DNA of 64,000 nucleotides, taken from contig JAJKFJ010022765.1 in NCBI GenBank assembly GCA_027382625.1, forward strand, positions 1-64,000, read 5' to 3'. The stretch's first letter is position 1. Every line of letters starts with the position of its first letter. Both the position numbers and the translations under genes were made by a program. This document shows, one piece after another, positions 20,251-35,900 of the stretch. The notes under the pieces are model-generated. The model was not told the DNA's origin, did not search any database, and saw nothing but the letters and a program-made list of their open reading frames with translations. The DNA comes from Tetmemena sp. SeJ-2015. Lineage: Eukaryota; Ciliophora; Spirotrichea; Sporadotrichida; Oxytrichidae.

Positions 20251-20552
20251 TTACTTGGAATTGATTAAAATGTGAGAATTAGAATTTAATTATAATAGGA
20301 ATCACCCTAATTAATTTCAATTCCAATCTATTAGACGAGATAAATCAATGAATACATTTTAATTTTACATTAAATAAGTTTTTCTGCTTTGATTGAAACA
20401 ACATTACAATAAAACTAGTTTTGAGATAGATTTGAACCTATTCTCTCTATTTTTAACATTATATAAAAAGATCAATAGTTTAGTCTAAAGTAAAGGTAGG
20501 AGAGAAATTGCAAGGCAATCCCTAGAGACCACAGACTTCACATGCCAAAGTT

Positions 20553-21546
20553 ATGAATGGGAAAAGCCAGTTCAAAGATCCAACTGACCTCATCAAGCAT
20601 CAGCAGATAAAGCAACCATCCACTTCCAAGAACAAGTCTCAATACAATAAATATCTTAACTAGTCGGTTACTCATCAACCATAGATCATTTATATTCATT
20701 TATAGGGTTTGGGTTAAACTACTATGTCTTCCACTCTATTTGACAATGAAATAATGAGGAGGAGTTACAGTCAAGCCATGTTCAATCAGAACTAAGAACA
20801 AATAAACCCAAGGAGAAGGAAGTTACGGGACTAGCTTCATTAAAAATATTTATTGAAGTTGTTGCATTTAATATAACTTCGTCCCATGAATATAAACTAC
20901 CCTTTGATTGTGAAGTAGAGTCTTTATAATTAAGACTTCGCTAATCATAAAGAGATCCTCAACAACTAAGATAAAAACTAAACTATTAATCCAAGTCTAT
21001 CTTATAGTTCATTATAATCATTATTAAGTTTTAACCTTCTTTGCATTTTAATTTGAGAGTATAAACCAGGAAAGGAGCAAATCTTCAACTTAGAGAGGGA
21101 GCACAGAGTTATAAACCCACACAAGATGTAGCTTTTGACTATCAGAGACACCGACTATAAATCTTTCAAAGCTCCCCCTAGAGTGAGGACTGTTAAGGAA
21201 GCAGTAATTTCTAACGCCCCAACCAAATAGCAAACAGACTATCAGTAAATAAGGTTAATTTGTTTTTGTTTATTGTCTGATTACCCTCACTGGGGAGTGA
21301 ATCCAGTTTTCCATGAGAAGAGACCCTAGTACCCCTACTATGCTCTGCCCTTCAAGGGAGAGTCTTCTTAGAAACAAGCATTGAAGAAGAGTATGAACTT
21401 GCTCTTAGAGTGATGGGGATATTTAACTACTAAATTATATTTAGAGACCGTAAACTGAGGACGCTAGCAGGTTCAGAGAGACCATGAGAACTACCAATAG
21501 CAAGATCGCCACCAGACTCAAACTGTTAGAATTACTTTCCTATTGA
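20553..21546 (+). CDS. SAXO/STOP-like axonemal microtubule protein
   Basis: Plus-strand frame, Gln-coded TAA/TAG, from ATG 20553 (upstream remains open, so the start is a guess) to TGA 21544-21546. A 39-nt GT-AG intron is likely at about 20670-20708. An IES at 21411-21459 (pointer GAG) joins MNLLLE to DASRFRETMRTTNSK. Residues include TDYKSFKAPPRVRTVKEA, QQTDYQ, DYPHWGVNPVFHEK and ALPFKGESSQKQA, which resemble the Mn-type repeats of SAXO/FAM154 microtubule stabilisers (short T-x-Y and PF-x-G-x-S blocks). Family call is moderate. It would act in the cilium axoneme. Confidence 0.55.
21411..21459 (+). other. IES, pointer GAG
   Basis: GAG at 21408-21410 and 21457-21459. Excision removes the TGA at 21411 and gives NLLLEDASRFRETM in frame. 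Confidence 0.6.
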
Positions 21547-22549
21547 GAGCACCCACCAAACTTCAATCACCACTAAAAAATAATTACACATTTATTTTAT
21601 GAAATTAAGAATTTTTTAGATCCTTTTTAGATTACATGTCATTTAATTATCTAATAAATTTATGTAGTTTTAATGTAGAACGATTATAAACCTTTCAATA
21701 TAAGTTAGAAGTAAAGAGAAGCTGATTAAAATAAGTTTTTTATAAAAAAATTAATTATTTTTGGCTAAATAAAATTGCACTCCCTTTATAATAAGTTTAA
21801 GCAAAAAAAAACTGTAATATTATTGTTTTGTTTTAAAAGCTGCGTTATTAGAGAAGGAGATGTGCAAGCCCAAAGGAAATATATTTCTGCGGAGACATGA
21901 AGAATAAATTCCTCCTAAATCATCATCCAATAAAAGAGGAACCACAGAGAACATTCGTCCTAAAAATCAAAGAAACTCGTAAGATAATTTCCATTATCTT
22001 ACTTAAAGCAGTTTATTAATGTTTGTAATTTATTTATTAATTTTTTAAAAGCAAACTAACTCATGTAAAGCTAGACTATAAGCCAAGTATGCTAGATTAC
22101 ATCCCTTATCCTTGAGTAATTAAATGGATATTTTATATTTGCTATTTATATTTTTGTTGTTTAACTACAGAGAAACAAATCTTTAATTTAAACTTTTATC
22201 TCTAACATGATTTTATCGCTGTGATATTGTTTCGAATATAAATTTAATTAACGGAAAATCTCATCTTCCTTCTCCCAATTTAAAATAGTTTATCAGGTAA
22301 TGATGAATTCTTCTTGCTAAATTCACTATAAGGCTTTCAAGGAAGTTAAAAATTATTGCAATGGATTTAATTAGAGGGGATATACAATATACCATCTTTT
22401 GATTAGTTCACTTAAAATATGTTCCAGGATTAATAAAATGCTATAACCAATTATTCCTTGAGTTTAAGAAACAAATATCGCACTGAGCAATTTTTGATGT
22501 AAATAGGCTTAATGAGAAATTATAATTCAAATTATAATTAATTTGAAAA
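21547..22549. other. Spacer with one possible coding island
   Basis: 21840-22000 on the plus strand is open and basic (ALLEKEMCKPKGNIFLRRHEE), followed by AT-rich DNA and another short basic island near 22050-22090. It could be MDSs of an unidentified gene. The rest is AT-rich. Confidence 0.3.
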
Positions 22550-23417
22550 ATGAGAATAAACCTAGACTTGATATAAAAGTGCTCCCAGTACCTCAACGCC
22601 CTGAATGAATTCTATATCGACCTGCGTGGCTACAAAATCCCCTTCATTGAAAACCTGGCTGCAACCAATGACCAGTTCACTTGTATAGATCTCACTGACA
22701 ACGAAATCGCCAGGTTGGAGAACCTCCCCCAACTCAAGAAACTCACAAACCTCATGCTCTCCAACAATAGAATCACCAGAGTTCAAATTATAGTATAATA
22801 TATATTTCTATTTATTTTTGAGTTGATCCAAACTTCGCAGAGCAGTGCACTAATTTGGAATCGTTGATCCTCTCCAACAACAAGATCTCCCAGATGTCAG
22901 AGATTGATAACATCGCCCTGGGCAGCCGCAACTCCTCCCTCCTCCGACTTTCACTACTAGGCAACCTCGTGATTAACCTTCCCAACTACAGACTGTATGT
23001 GATTCACAAAATTCCTTCTCTGCGCGTGCTTGACTTCCAAAAAGTCACTCAGAAGGAGAGGCTGGAGTCTAAGAAGCTATTTGGAGACAGCACCAAGTAA
23101 AATGCGAAATAGCAGGGTGCAATCTAAGAGATGATCAAGAGACAACATGAAATTATATAAACCTCTCCTTTATTTACCATTCTTTTTAAATTGACGAGAA
23201 CTTAAAAAGAGAGACCAAGCTATCGAGCACAGGCTAGGTTAAAAAGGAAGCCAGTCCAGAGGAGATAAGAATCAATGCCAAGATTAGAGAGCTGGAACAG
23301 TAAATTGAGAGTGCACAGAGTATGGAACAAATTCAAGCAATCCAGAAATAAATAGAAGAGCTGGAGGATCTCAAAGATGCAAACTCTAAAGCTGAAGAGG
23401 TGCTCAGTCATCAGTGA
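22550..23417 (+). CDS. SNRPA1: U2 small nuclear ribonucleoprotein A' (U2A')
   Basis: Leucine-rich-repeat protein of the U2 snRNP that binds U2B''. ATG 22550 gives MRINLDLIQKCSQYLNALNE; then the family signature DLRGYKIPFIENLAAT, IDLTDNEIARLENLP, the LRR run with LMLSNNRI and LILSNNKI, and the LRR-cap YRLYVIHKIPSLRVLDFQKV followed by a Lys/Glu-rich tail with a coiled-coil-like IRELEQQIESAQSMEQIQ end, TGA 23415-23417. One IES was solved (22784-22824, pointer GAGTT). A second break at about 23150-23200 is probably another IES with unresolved pointer. Length about 245 aa fits the family. Confidence 0.95.
22784..22824 (+). other. IES, pointer GAGTT
   Basis: GAGTT at 22779-22783 and 22820-22824. 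Excision joins SNNRITRV to DPNFAEQC in frame. Confidence 0.92.
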
Positions 23418-23547
23418 ATATGTATGAATATATTTAATTAATTCGCAAATAAGTAAATTGTAGCTACTCTCAGTCAATGTAAAAAAGAATTAACTCATAG
23501 AGAAATTAATCCCTCTAAGACGAGTTAATTAGATCAATCAAATAAAT

Positions 23548-24860
23548 TCAAATAGCCAACTTCTTTAGTTAGAGCAAACTCTGCCTCGTGTTAATCCTCT
23601 AATTTGTATCAACAACTATCATTTTGGAGTTGTAAAACTCAACTTCTGCTTCTTGTTCATCGCCCGCAATATTATTAGCATTGTATAATTTCTCAAAGCC
23701 TATCATCTTACTCAAGTCTTCTTTATCAATCCCACTTTAACTAAAGCAAAAGATTATTCTATTAAAACTTACTAGGCCTATAAGTATTGGTAAAGAGCTT
23801 TCCCTTGGATTTATGTTCTTAAGTGAAGCAACATCAAGTCAAGCGCATTTTAACTTTTTGTTTTCGACTATTTATAAAGTCTCAAGATCTTTAAATAGTT
23901 TCCACTCAAGTAGTGTCTGCTTATCCTAATAATGTTTAATTTTCTTCATCTTGTCTTACATAAAATACTGAAGTTTAAGGTCACTATGTGAGTTGAGTAG
24001 GCTGAAAATGTAACTCTCATTTTCTGCGTACATACTAATCTAATCTCTAAAGAGATAGTATAGCTATCTTGAAACTAATAGCTCCTAAAATAAGGTAATA
24101 TTGGGATTATTCTTGCTTACAATAATTTGTGTGGTTTAAGATGCAGTAAGATTTTAGACTTCATCAGGCGAGAAGGACTATCTCTGGCCATCAGATATCG
24201 TTAATTCATAGGACTTATTTTCTTCTTTGTTGCTATGGCTTTCATCTTCAGATAAATTTGAGAATTTCCTGCTTCCTATTTGCTAAATAGAGGAGTCTAG
24301 TTTGAATTGAAGTAAAGCAGCGCACTAGAGATAGTGGTCTAAATCGTTGTGTCTGAGTGCTTCTATAGCATGATAAAGGTAAACTACAGTTGTGAGTGTT
24401 TGCTTCTACAAATTGCGCACAGTCAGTTCCTGTCTGATTGCTCTGAGCTGCGAACTCAACCACTCATAGCTGCAAAATTGAATAACTTAGATATTTTATC
24501 TGCAGTTTTGATCTTTAAACTTATTTTGAACATTGGTGAAAGCCTTTGCTAGTTGCTCCTGTGTTCTAATCCTCTTCTCAAACTCTTCGGGTTTCAAATC
24601 CTAAGTCAATCTGAAGTACTCTCTTTCAAGGTAGTTACAAGCTAGATCATCTATAAATGATTGAGAATATATTAATTTATTTTATATTTATAATTATCTT
24701 GTTCTGCAAAAGCTATTTATTCTTTCTCAAACTTGTCCTTTCTTTACTGTTAGTTTATTATCTGTAGAAGAATGAATGCCAGACTATTTCAATGGGACTT
24801 CTTATTTTATGAAGGGTTGAGGAGGTGAAGTTTCTTTCTTTTAAGAAGACAAAGTGGCAT
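23548..24860 (-). CDS. SAC3/GANP-domain protein (LENG8/Thp3-like)
   Basis: Minus-strand frame full of Gln-coded TAG/TAA, ending at TGA 23548-23550. The diagnostic part is KPEEFEKRIRTQEQLAKAF, then FCSYEWLSSQLRAIRQELTV, LTTVVYLYHAIEAL and the LDHYLQCAALLQFKL motif, the SAC3/GANP/Thp3 pattern of proteins in mRNA export and processing complexes. Start uncertain (ATG 24860 tentative). Breaks at about 24640-24700 and 24760 look like IESs. A 15-bp IES candidate near 23840 (pointer GCTT) removes an in-frame TGA and gives KCASLKNIN. The divergent neighbour U2A' lies on the other strand, 130 bp from its stop. Confidence 0.7.
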
Positions 24861-25262
24861 TTTAGTTTAATCCTAAGACTTTATTTCTTCTCCAATTTAA
24901 TAAAGAATAAAAATTGGTTTTGTTTGAGGAGGTTGGGGTTTGCGTTTGCCAAACTTTTTAATTTCAAATTCCATCAAAGCAATTTAATCTCAACTATAAT
25001 AATAATATTCTGGTAAATTAAAATACTTCACTAAAAAAAGCAATTAGAGCAGAAATATAAGAAACTTTTTCACTTTAATTAATTTATTTATATTAGATCA
25101 TGAGTAATAATTATGTCTTTAAATTTTCCCAATTTTTTTTAAGTACTTGAAATTATGAAAGTAGAGAAAGATTAATTCCGAGCTGTATTATAAATTATAG
25201 ATAAATTTTTAATGGAATAGGATCACCTCAGAAGCAATATTTCTTTGCTTGAAAGTAACAAC

Positions 25263-26088
25263 ATGATATCAGTAAATAATAACTCATCTCTAAGGAACAG
25301 AAGAAGAAATACTTTACAAAATAAACACGTCAACCCAATTATTGTTGCTCTAGTATGCTTTGCTATGAGTAACTTAGTCTGCTAAGCTGCTTCAACTTAA
25401 ACTTTCCATCCTAGAATAACCTAACAATCCTAACAATCTCCTTTTTATAACTTAATTAAAGTGAATTAAATCAATTATTTTATGAGTCCTCTTGATTTTA
25501 CGAGTCTGGATACTTATGGAGGGCTTGGCTTGGGTTGGCTGGTTGGATTTATCTTGGATGGAGCAGTTGCAGGAAGTGAGCAGTGCATCCCCTCCTTGAT
25601 TTACTCTCTCGAAGCCGGAATTCTAATTGAATACGGAGTGAAGGTGCTGAACACTATGGTTGCGGGTTCATCCTAGAAAAATATTCAGCAAATCGACCTC
25701 TACGTTAATTTAAAAAATCATTTAATTTAGAAATAGGTAAATTTAATTTGTACAGGCTGTTGGTGGAGCTCTTTGGCAGTTGGGCTTACTGCTCCACTTC
25801 CCGCTCTTTAGAATTTTTGGAACACAGCACCAACCCGCACTGAGAAAAAACTTAGAGAAGCTTAACACCTTATCAAGACCACACTTTGCTCTGACTTAAT
25901 CTTCAAAGACTACTCTTCAAGTAATATTCGACTACTTAAACTACTTCATGCCTCTCTTTCAGGGATTCTAGGCTTGGTTCGCTTACCTAACTGGAAATGC
26001 TTTCTAATTTGGTTTCTACACAGGTGAAATCACGGGTACAGGCTATGCATACTTGGCCGAACTAGGTGGCTTCACACTTTACGATTGA
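25263..26088 (+). CDS. Unknown secreted or membrane protein
   Basis: ATG 25263; a signal-peptide-like core VNPIIVALVCFAMSNLVCQA, a Gln/Ser linker, then hydrophobic segments GGLGLGWLVGFILDGAVAG, AVGGALWQLGLLLHFPLF, NYFMPLFQGFQAWFAYLTG, end GGFTLYD with TGA 26086-26088. A 52-nt GT-AG intron (25704-25755) joins QQIDLY to AVGGALW in frame; a shorter 19-nt GT-AG option also keeps frame. I do not recognise the family. Conserved-looking Gly and aromatic residues suggest a membrane protein. Confidence 0.7.
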
Positions 26089-26916
26089 AGATATCAAATT
26101 ATATGAAAAAAACTAAAAAATGAATATAGCTAAGAATTGATTGGAAAATTTAATTTGAATAAAATTAAATTGATTCAAAAATAGAAGTTTAGCTATCTCT
26201 ATTGTAATAATTATAGCTTTTAGCGCGTGATCGAATTTAATTGTGGATAACTTAAATACAAGCGTTGAAGATATTGATTGACTCAGATGAAGATGAGAGT
26301 AGTAGTTGCCCACTTCTCAGTAACTGCTGACTGAATGAAATTTTTTCCATTCTTGCCCATGTTCATTATGATTATAAAGTAGCAGTGCGCCAATGCTGAA
26401 CTATAATTTTAACAGTGCCAACTCTTTTAAATCACTGCGCGATACCTGAGCACTAGATAAGCTACTGGATGGTGAGTTTCAAATCGGAGGTAGATAGCCA
26501 AAACTTGATACAATTTTCGATATTAATTTTACCTTCTAATCTGCAAGGCTATTCTCTTACTTATTGTTTTAGTCTTTAACTTGAGGGAACTTTCTCTGAA
26601 TCAAAGAGTTGAATTTATAATTGGAATGAAGCATTGGCTATGGCGAGGCAAGTAGTAAGCTTTGGAACGGATAAAATTCGTAGAAATTAGGGTGAGTCTG
26701 AAATAAGAAAGCTTAATTTAGTGAGATTAACCCTTCATTACAATTGATCATCCTTTATGAAGGCGCTTTCTAGAAATTAATCCATATACTCATCATATTT
26801 TTTTTGATTTGCTAACTAAATAGCTCTATATCCTTTGTATAGAGGCCATTTCAACTTTCACAAGTTCCAATTTCTTTTTATTATTTTATCCAATCATCGT
26901 TTTTAATTTAATTCTA
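26089..26916. repeat. Dispersed repeat, copy 2
   Basis: 26220-26770 matches the ordered blocks of 18690-20250 at moderate divergence and lacks the TIR element found in copy 1. No coding signal. Confidence 0.6.
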
Positions 26917-27192
26917 TTCTATAGATTGAACCTAACAAATATTTCTTAAATTTCATTGATGCTTTCTCATTAGATGAATTTAAAAAGGAAGATAGAAATA
27001 ATTTAAGCCTCTTCTTCTAAAAATCAGAGACTAGTGAGTGTATTATAAAATTTAAGCCTAGTATTATCAAGTAAACTATTATTCTCAAAACAATTTAACA
27101 AAAGAAGAAACAAATTGATTTCAAAATCTAGGAATATAACATGGATTTAAAATTAGGAGCATCGTTTTTTCCTCAGAATATGATATTTTGAG
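26917..27192 (+). CDS. Possible coding fragment, unknown
   Basis: Open for about 90 codons with TAA/TAG as Gln, from after an acceptor-like CTATAG at 26917 to TGA near 27190: IEPNKYFLNFIDAFSLDEF..., then Lys/Ile-rich. No start, partner or family seen. Could be chance in AT-rich DNA. Confidence 0.3.
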
Positions 27193-27549
27193 AGATTAAT
27201 TATTAAAATGGGAAATTATTTAGATCAGCAAAATATATTAGAATTTATTAATTCCTTTAATTTAATATGGATTTAAGAATATTTATAAGTGCTGTTGCCA
27301 TCGGACTGAAGATATTATGATATATAGTGGTTAAATCCTTAGGGATCAGATTAAAACTGTCAGAGTTGAGAAGAAAGGGATCTCAACGAGCTCGTCCTCC
27401 TCATTCGCAGTCTGTGCCTAATTGCTAGTTAAGTTTGCACTCTACTGTATTACCATATATCAATTGAAACCAAGACTTAAAATATGAACTACTTGAAGAG
27501 AGGTTTTAACCTATAATTGTATTTAATTCATGATGATAAGCAGGCCCAT

Positions 27550-31624
<4,075 letters not shown>

Positions 31625-32009
31625 TTTGTTTTGCGTTATCCTCCTCCTTAGAGTCAACTTGTATTTTATAAAATAATTATTATAGCCCTTACACCCTCCT
31701 CACATCTACAATTATCACTTTACATTTCGCACTTACACATTTAGAAACCAAAGAGAGATAAATGATTCTTGAGTAGAGAGAAAATATAAATAAAGATTAA
31801 TTAAAAGTGATAAGAAATTATTAAGCGAGTGAGTTAGTGAGTGAGTGAGGGGTGGGTTTAAATTTGGAATGATTAAAATGAGAGTGAGCGATAGAGGAGG
31901 AGTTTATAAATTTAATTCTTAAATTATAATAATAATATAATAATAACAACGCATTTTAGACAAGCTGATGTCTTGCATGTATTATGTAACCTTAGGGAAA
32001 TCCGAAGAT
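31625..32009. other. Promoter-side spacer, AT-rich
   Basis: No coding signal. Contains a GAGTGAGTGAGT tract at about 31830-31850. Confidence 0.4.
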
Positions 32010-32600
32010 CACTCCCGTGGTAAATAGTTAATCAAACTTAACTCAAACTACTCTTCTCCAGGCCACTCGTTGCACTCGCCTTTAGTAGAGAATTCTGATC
32101 TGAGTCTACCCATCGGTTTCTGATGTTCTGATCGGTACCTTTTTCTGTTCTGAACTTCCACGTCATTGCCATTGTGTCGATGTCATTATCGATGTCGTAT
32201 CTTGTCTTGGTTCTAGTCGTAGTTGCCATTTTCCGGAACGTGGGTACAATGAATCTCAAAACCAGCGTTTCACTTCTGGATTGAAATCCAAGGGAACTCT
32301 AGCTTAGTTTGTGAAGGGCTAGAGCTCTGGGTAGAGGTAAAATTAGAAACTGGGATTTTGAAGGATTTCTCGCTTCGTTAGTCATTCCTCCATTAAACTC
32401 CACAGACAATGGAGGTAATCCGTCCAAAGCTGTAGTGAGTCGAAACACTCTACTACGATAGAGAATCTCTTGGAACTCTCTCGTTGGCTTTCCCTCCGCA
32501 GAGGTACTTCTCCCTTACCAAAGAGGTACACTATGATCCCCGGTTGCGGGAAGAGACCATAGGTAATAGGACCCGGCTGAGGCGTCCTATTTAGTAACTT
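32010..32600 (-). CDS. GC-richer island with overlapping open frames, unidentified
   Basis: Clearly less AT-rich than both flanks. On the minus strand a Met-started frame (32259-32038 and on to TGA near 32030) encodes a Thr/Asp-rich peptide, and upstream two other frames are open for 50-80 codons each, as in DNA made of MDSs separated by small IESs. No family recognised. A highly conserved non-coding element or a scrambled gene fragment is also possible. Confidence 0.35.
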
Positions 32601-32984
32601 TCTAATTTAATAATTCTTAAATTATATTTAATATTTAGATTCTTTCTAAAAAGGTAGGTAACATTTTTAGTTTTGCACTTCCAAATTATTTATGGAGATA
32701 ACTATCCCATTTTCAGTCTTCTGCTTGTATTTAGAGGAAATTCTCTTCTGAAATCTTGCTCAACATATTATAAAAAGTTATTAGACATAATTTGAATCAT
32801 TTAATTTAAAATATTGTTGTGTATGTAAATAATTTCCCTTTCTTATAGAAACTATCACCTAGTTAAACCTTCATCACTCTATATACCCGCAATATAAACG
32901 AGTATATAGCTATTTATTTGTAGTAGTGAGAGTATTTTGAGAATAAGAGAGGGCACATAAGATCTAATAAATTGAATAAAAGAG
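32601..32984. other. AT-rich upstream region
   Basis: Nothing recognisable before the ATG at 32985. Confidence 0.4.
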
Positions 32985-35900
32985 ATGCTAGAGAAAAAAC
33001 TAGTGCCGAAGGGCCAACAACAAGCCCTCGATAGAGAGCGACCCATGGTGCGTCGCTTTGAAGAAGACTTTAAGGAATCTCTCTTTAACGTCATTTACGT
33101 GCTTCTCAAGGACGATGAGACCACCTTCTGGAAATTCTTCCTTCTTATTAGAAAAAGCATTCATAGTTTATACTCAAATGGATTTCAATTATTGTGATTG
33201 ACTTTTTTCAGATTCTCTACTACGCCTTTCATGAAAGAATTTACAATAAATTTTTCTCTTTCTTTGATAATGAAGTGGTAAGTTTCAATATCACTAAGAG
33301 TAACAGTTAACGCTGTATCAGACCATTAAGGCGATCAAAGTATACCTTTGAAAGTTAAATAGGGCGATTATTATCCCCATTTTAGCTCCTGAAATTATGT
33401 ACAATAAATAAATTTAGCCGTTTTTAAAGCGGAGCTGTTTAATTTCTAAGGAAACATATATTATGTTTATTTATCTCTTATTGATGAAGACTAATTGCAT
33501 TTGTAGATCGCAGACACTTGGAAGTCAAAGGACGTGGTGGACTACATCAGAACTTTCCTGTCATTCTTCCATATAGTGCCTTGGTTAGACGAATTTGACC
33601 AGGCCACTTACATAGCAGTGTTCTACATATGCGTGTCGCTCATCGCTCTAATACAACTTGACTTCTTCTATGTAAACTACATCCAGAATAAAACCAAATA
33701 TGCCTTCGCCTGGCCCATTCAGGCAAATAAAGAGATATTTTTCTTGTTTTTACTTTAGGCTTTGAGGAGTGCATGCTTTTTGCTGAAGACAATTCTGTTC
33801 CTTGCGATATTGGAAGTGTTCGTGTCTATGCTGGTGTGCGAAGAGAACACAAGCGGAGAGAAGGTACATAAAGTTTACCCAGACTTTTAATGCTGGACGG
33901 GCACACACATCATCCACGCCGCTTTTGCAATTATCTCCATAATCTCCATTATCTCATAGATTTAATTAATCTGCTTTGTGCAAAGATTTTATAACTTTTT
34001 TCTCATTAGGGCTAATAATTCAACTCACTTACTACAAACCCATAGGCTCTGCAAACGATGCCAGCACTAAAATCAACTCACGCGCAGACACGCAACTCCT
34101 TATGGTCAAAATTCTCCTGAGCTTCTTATTTCAATTTCTCACAGAAGAGAAGTATCAGTGGTTTCTCATCGTATAACTTTTAAAAGCTTTAATGTCAGAA
34201 GGATTATATAGAGGAGAAAGTTTCTCTTCTCATCAAATTATAATTGAACTTACTGTGCTATCAGTAGGAGCAGCTTTTAAATACTACCGTGAAATGCCAT
34301 ACCACAACGAACGCATAGGCATAATATTTGCATTCCTTATTGGCTTGTTTGCGTGGGCCTCTTGTGTGCTATTGATAGCCAAGATCCTAGAGCACTCCTC
34401 CTTCAACGGTTCTTTGCAGCTCTTCTTTCTTGGAATCCTCTCTCCTCACTCTGATTATATATAGAAAGGACGAACGCATGGATAAATTGCTGCTTAGTGT
34501 AGGAAATTTCCTGAGAGGGGAGGAAGTGATGGAGCAGGTCAGGTACTTCATACAACTAGTCTCCAAGAAAGATTAAGACCGTAATTGCGATATCATCCTC
34601 AAGGGTTATGTCTTTTAGCATGAAGACGCCTGCCCTACTGAACAATATAAAGCCTTATTATGAGTTTTAAGATAAAAAAATTTCAGTTCTTGTTAATGTC
34701 AATTGAAGCAGTTCAAGCAGAGTATGATTAATTCTGCGCAGTCTTTGAATTTTTCTCTTGCTTATTTTGTCTAAAGGTACTAAAGACAAGAGGAAAAAGG
34801 CACAGCAGCAGTAGCAACTGCAAATGCTATAGAACGTGGATAACTTGCAGCTGCTGATGTAACACGCTAAAAATATGTACCGAATAGGAATCCAGAAATT
34901 CCCAACCAACTCCTAACTCCGAATCACCTATGCTTTCTTCCTTATCGAAAAGATGAATTTAAATTTTCATTTAGAAGTTCTTGAAAAGAATTTTAATGAA
35001 TAAGAAGTAAGAAGCTATAGCTGAACTAAATGCGGCCTCCATGCTGAATCCACCTCTAGACGAGTAGTTCATTATTTACAGATATAAGAGACTGAGTGAA
35101 GAATTCGGGGATACTACAGGTTCAAACTTTGCTTAATCAATCGAGGAAAGGAGTAAGTCAAACTCAAAAGCAAATATGGACTTAATGGCAAAATTCACCT
35201 ATGAGAGCAATTTCCGCTAGCTGTCAATTAACATCGAGCGATGTGCCTAGTTCCATTTAGAATTTTGGAATTAACTTAGGGAGGAGCGTCCTGACGTGGC
35301 GAAGCTTGGTGAATCAGGTCAACACATTAACTAAAGCATATCTCATGTTGATAACATCTGGAATTCACTGCAGAAACTCAACTCAAAATTTTTATAATTT
35401 CAATTTAATCAAAATATATTCTAGTATTTATCAAACGTGCCAAAGGCCTTGCGACTATATGGGCGGTACTTAATGGAAATCTTGCATGATAGAGAGGGTG
35501 GCTTAGACCTTCTTTAGAGAGCAAAAGATGCGGCTAACGTTAAAAATAACTACTATGATGGCGGTAACATGCTTGAGGACTTGAATGACATTCAGCAAAT
35601 GTCCTCTGATGGAACACCCTGCATTTAATTATAGTAAACGTTGAGAATTGATTAGATTTATGTAAGCGGAGATCTAGATAAGATAGGCATGATCACCTAA
35701 TCAAACTCCGGAGCCACGAGGATATTCGGCTATTCTGCTCTAGAGATCAGGAACCACAATTTAAGATTCAATGTACTACTTTTCCAATATAAAATGTTGA
35801 AAAGCTAATGCCAGAGATGTATGCTAAGCATCACTCGAAGGTGCTGGAGGACGCCTTGATGAAAGGAGCAGAGAACATCCCTAATAAAGAGAGGCTGGTT

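Noticed and set aside
25704..25755. Treating the break in the 25-kb membrane protein as an IES
   Set aside because: GT-AG ends with a pyrimidine-rich acceptor fit an intron and no pointer keeps the frame better; a shorter intron cannot be excluded.
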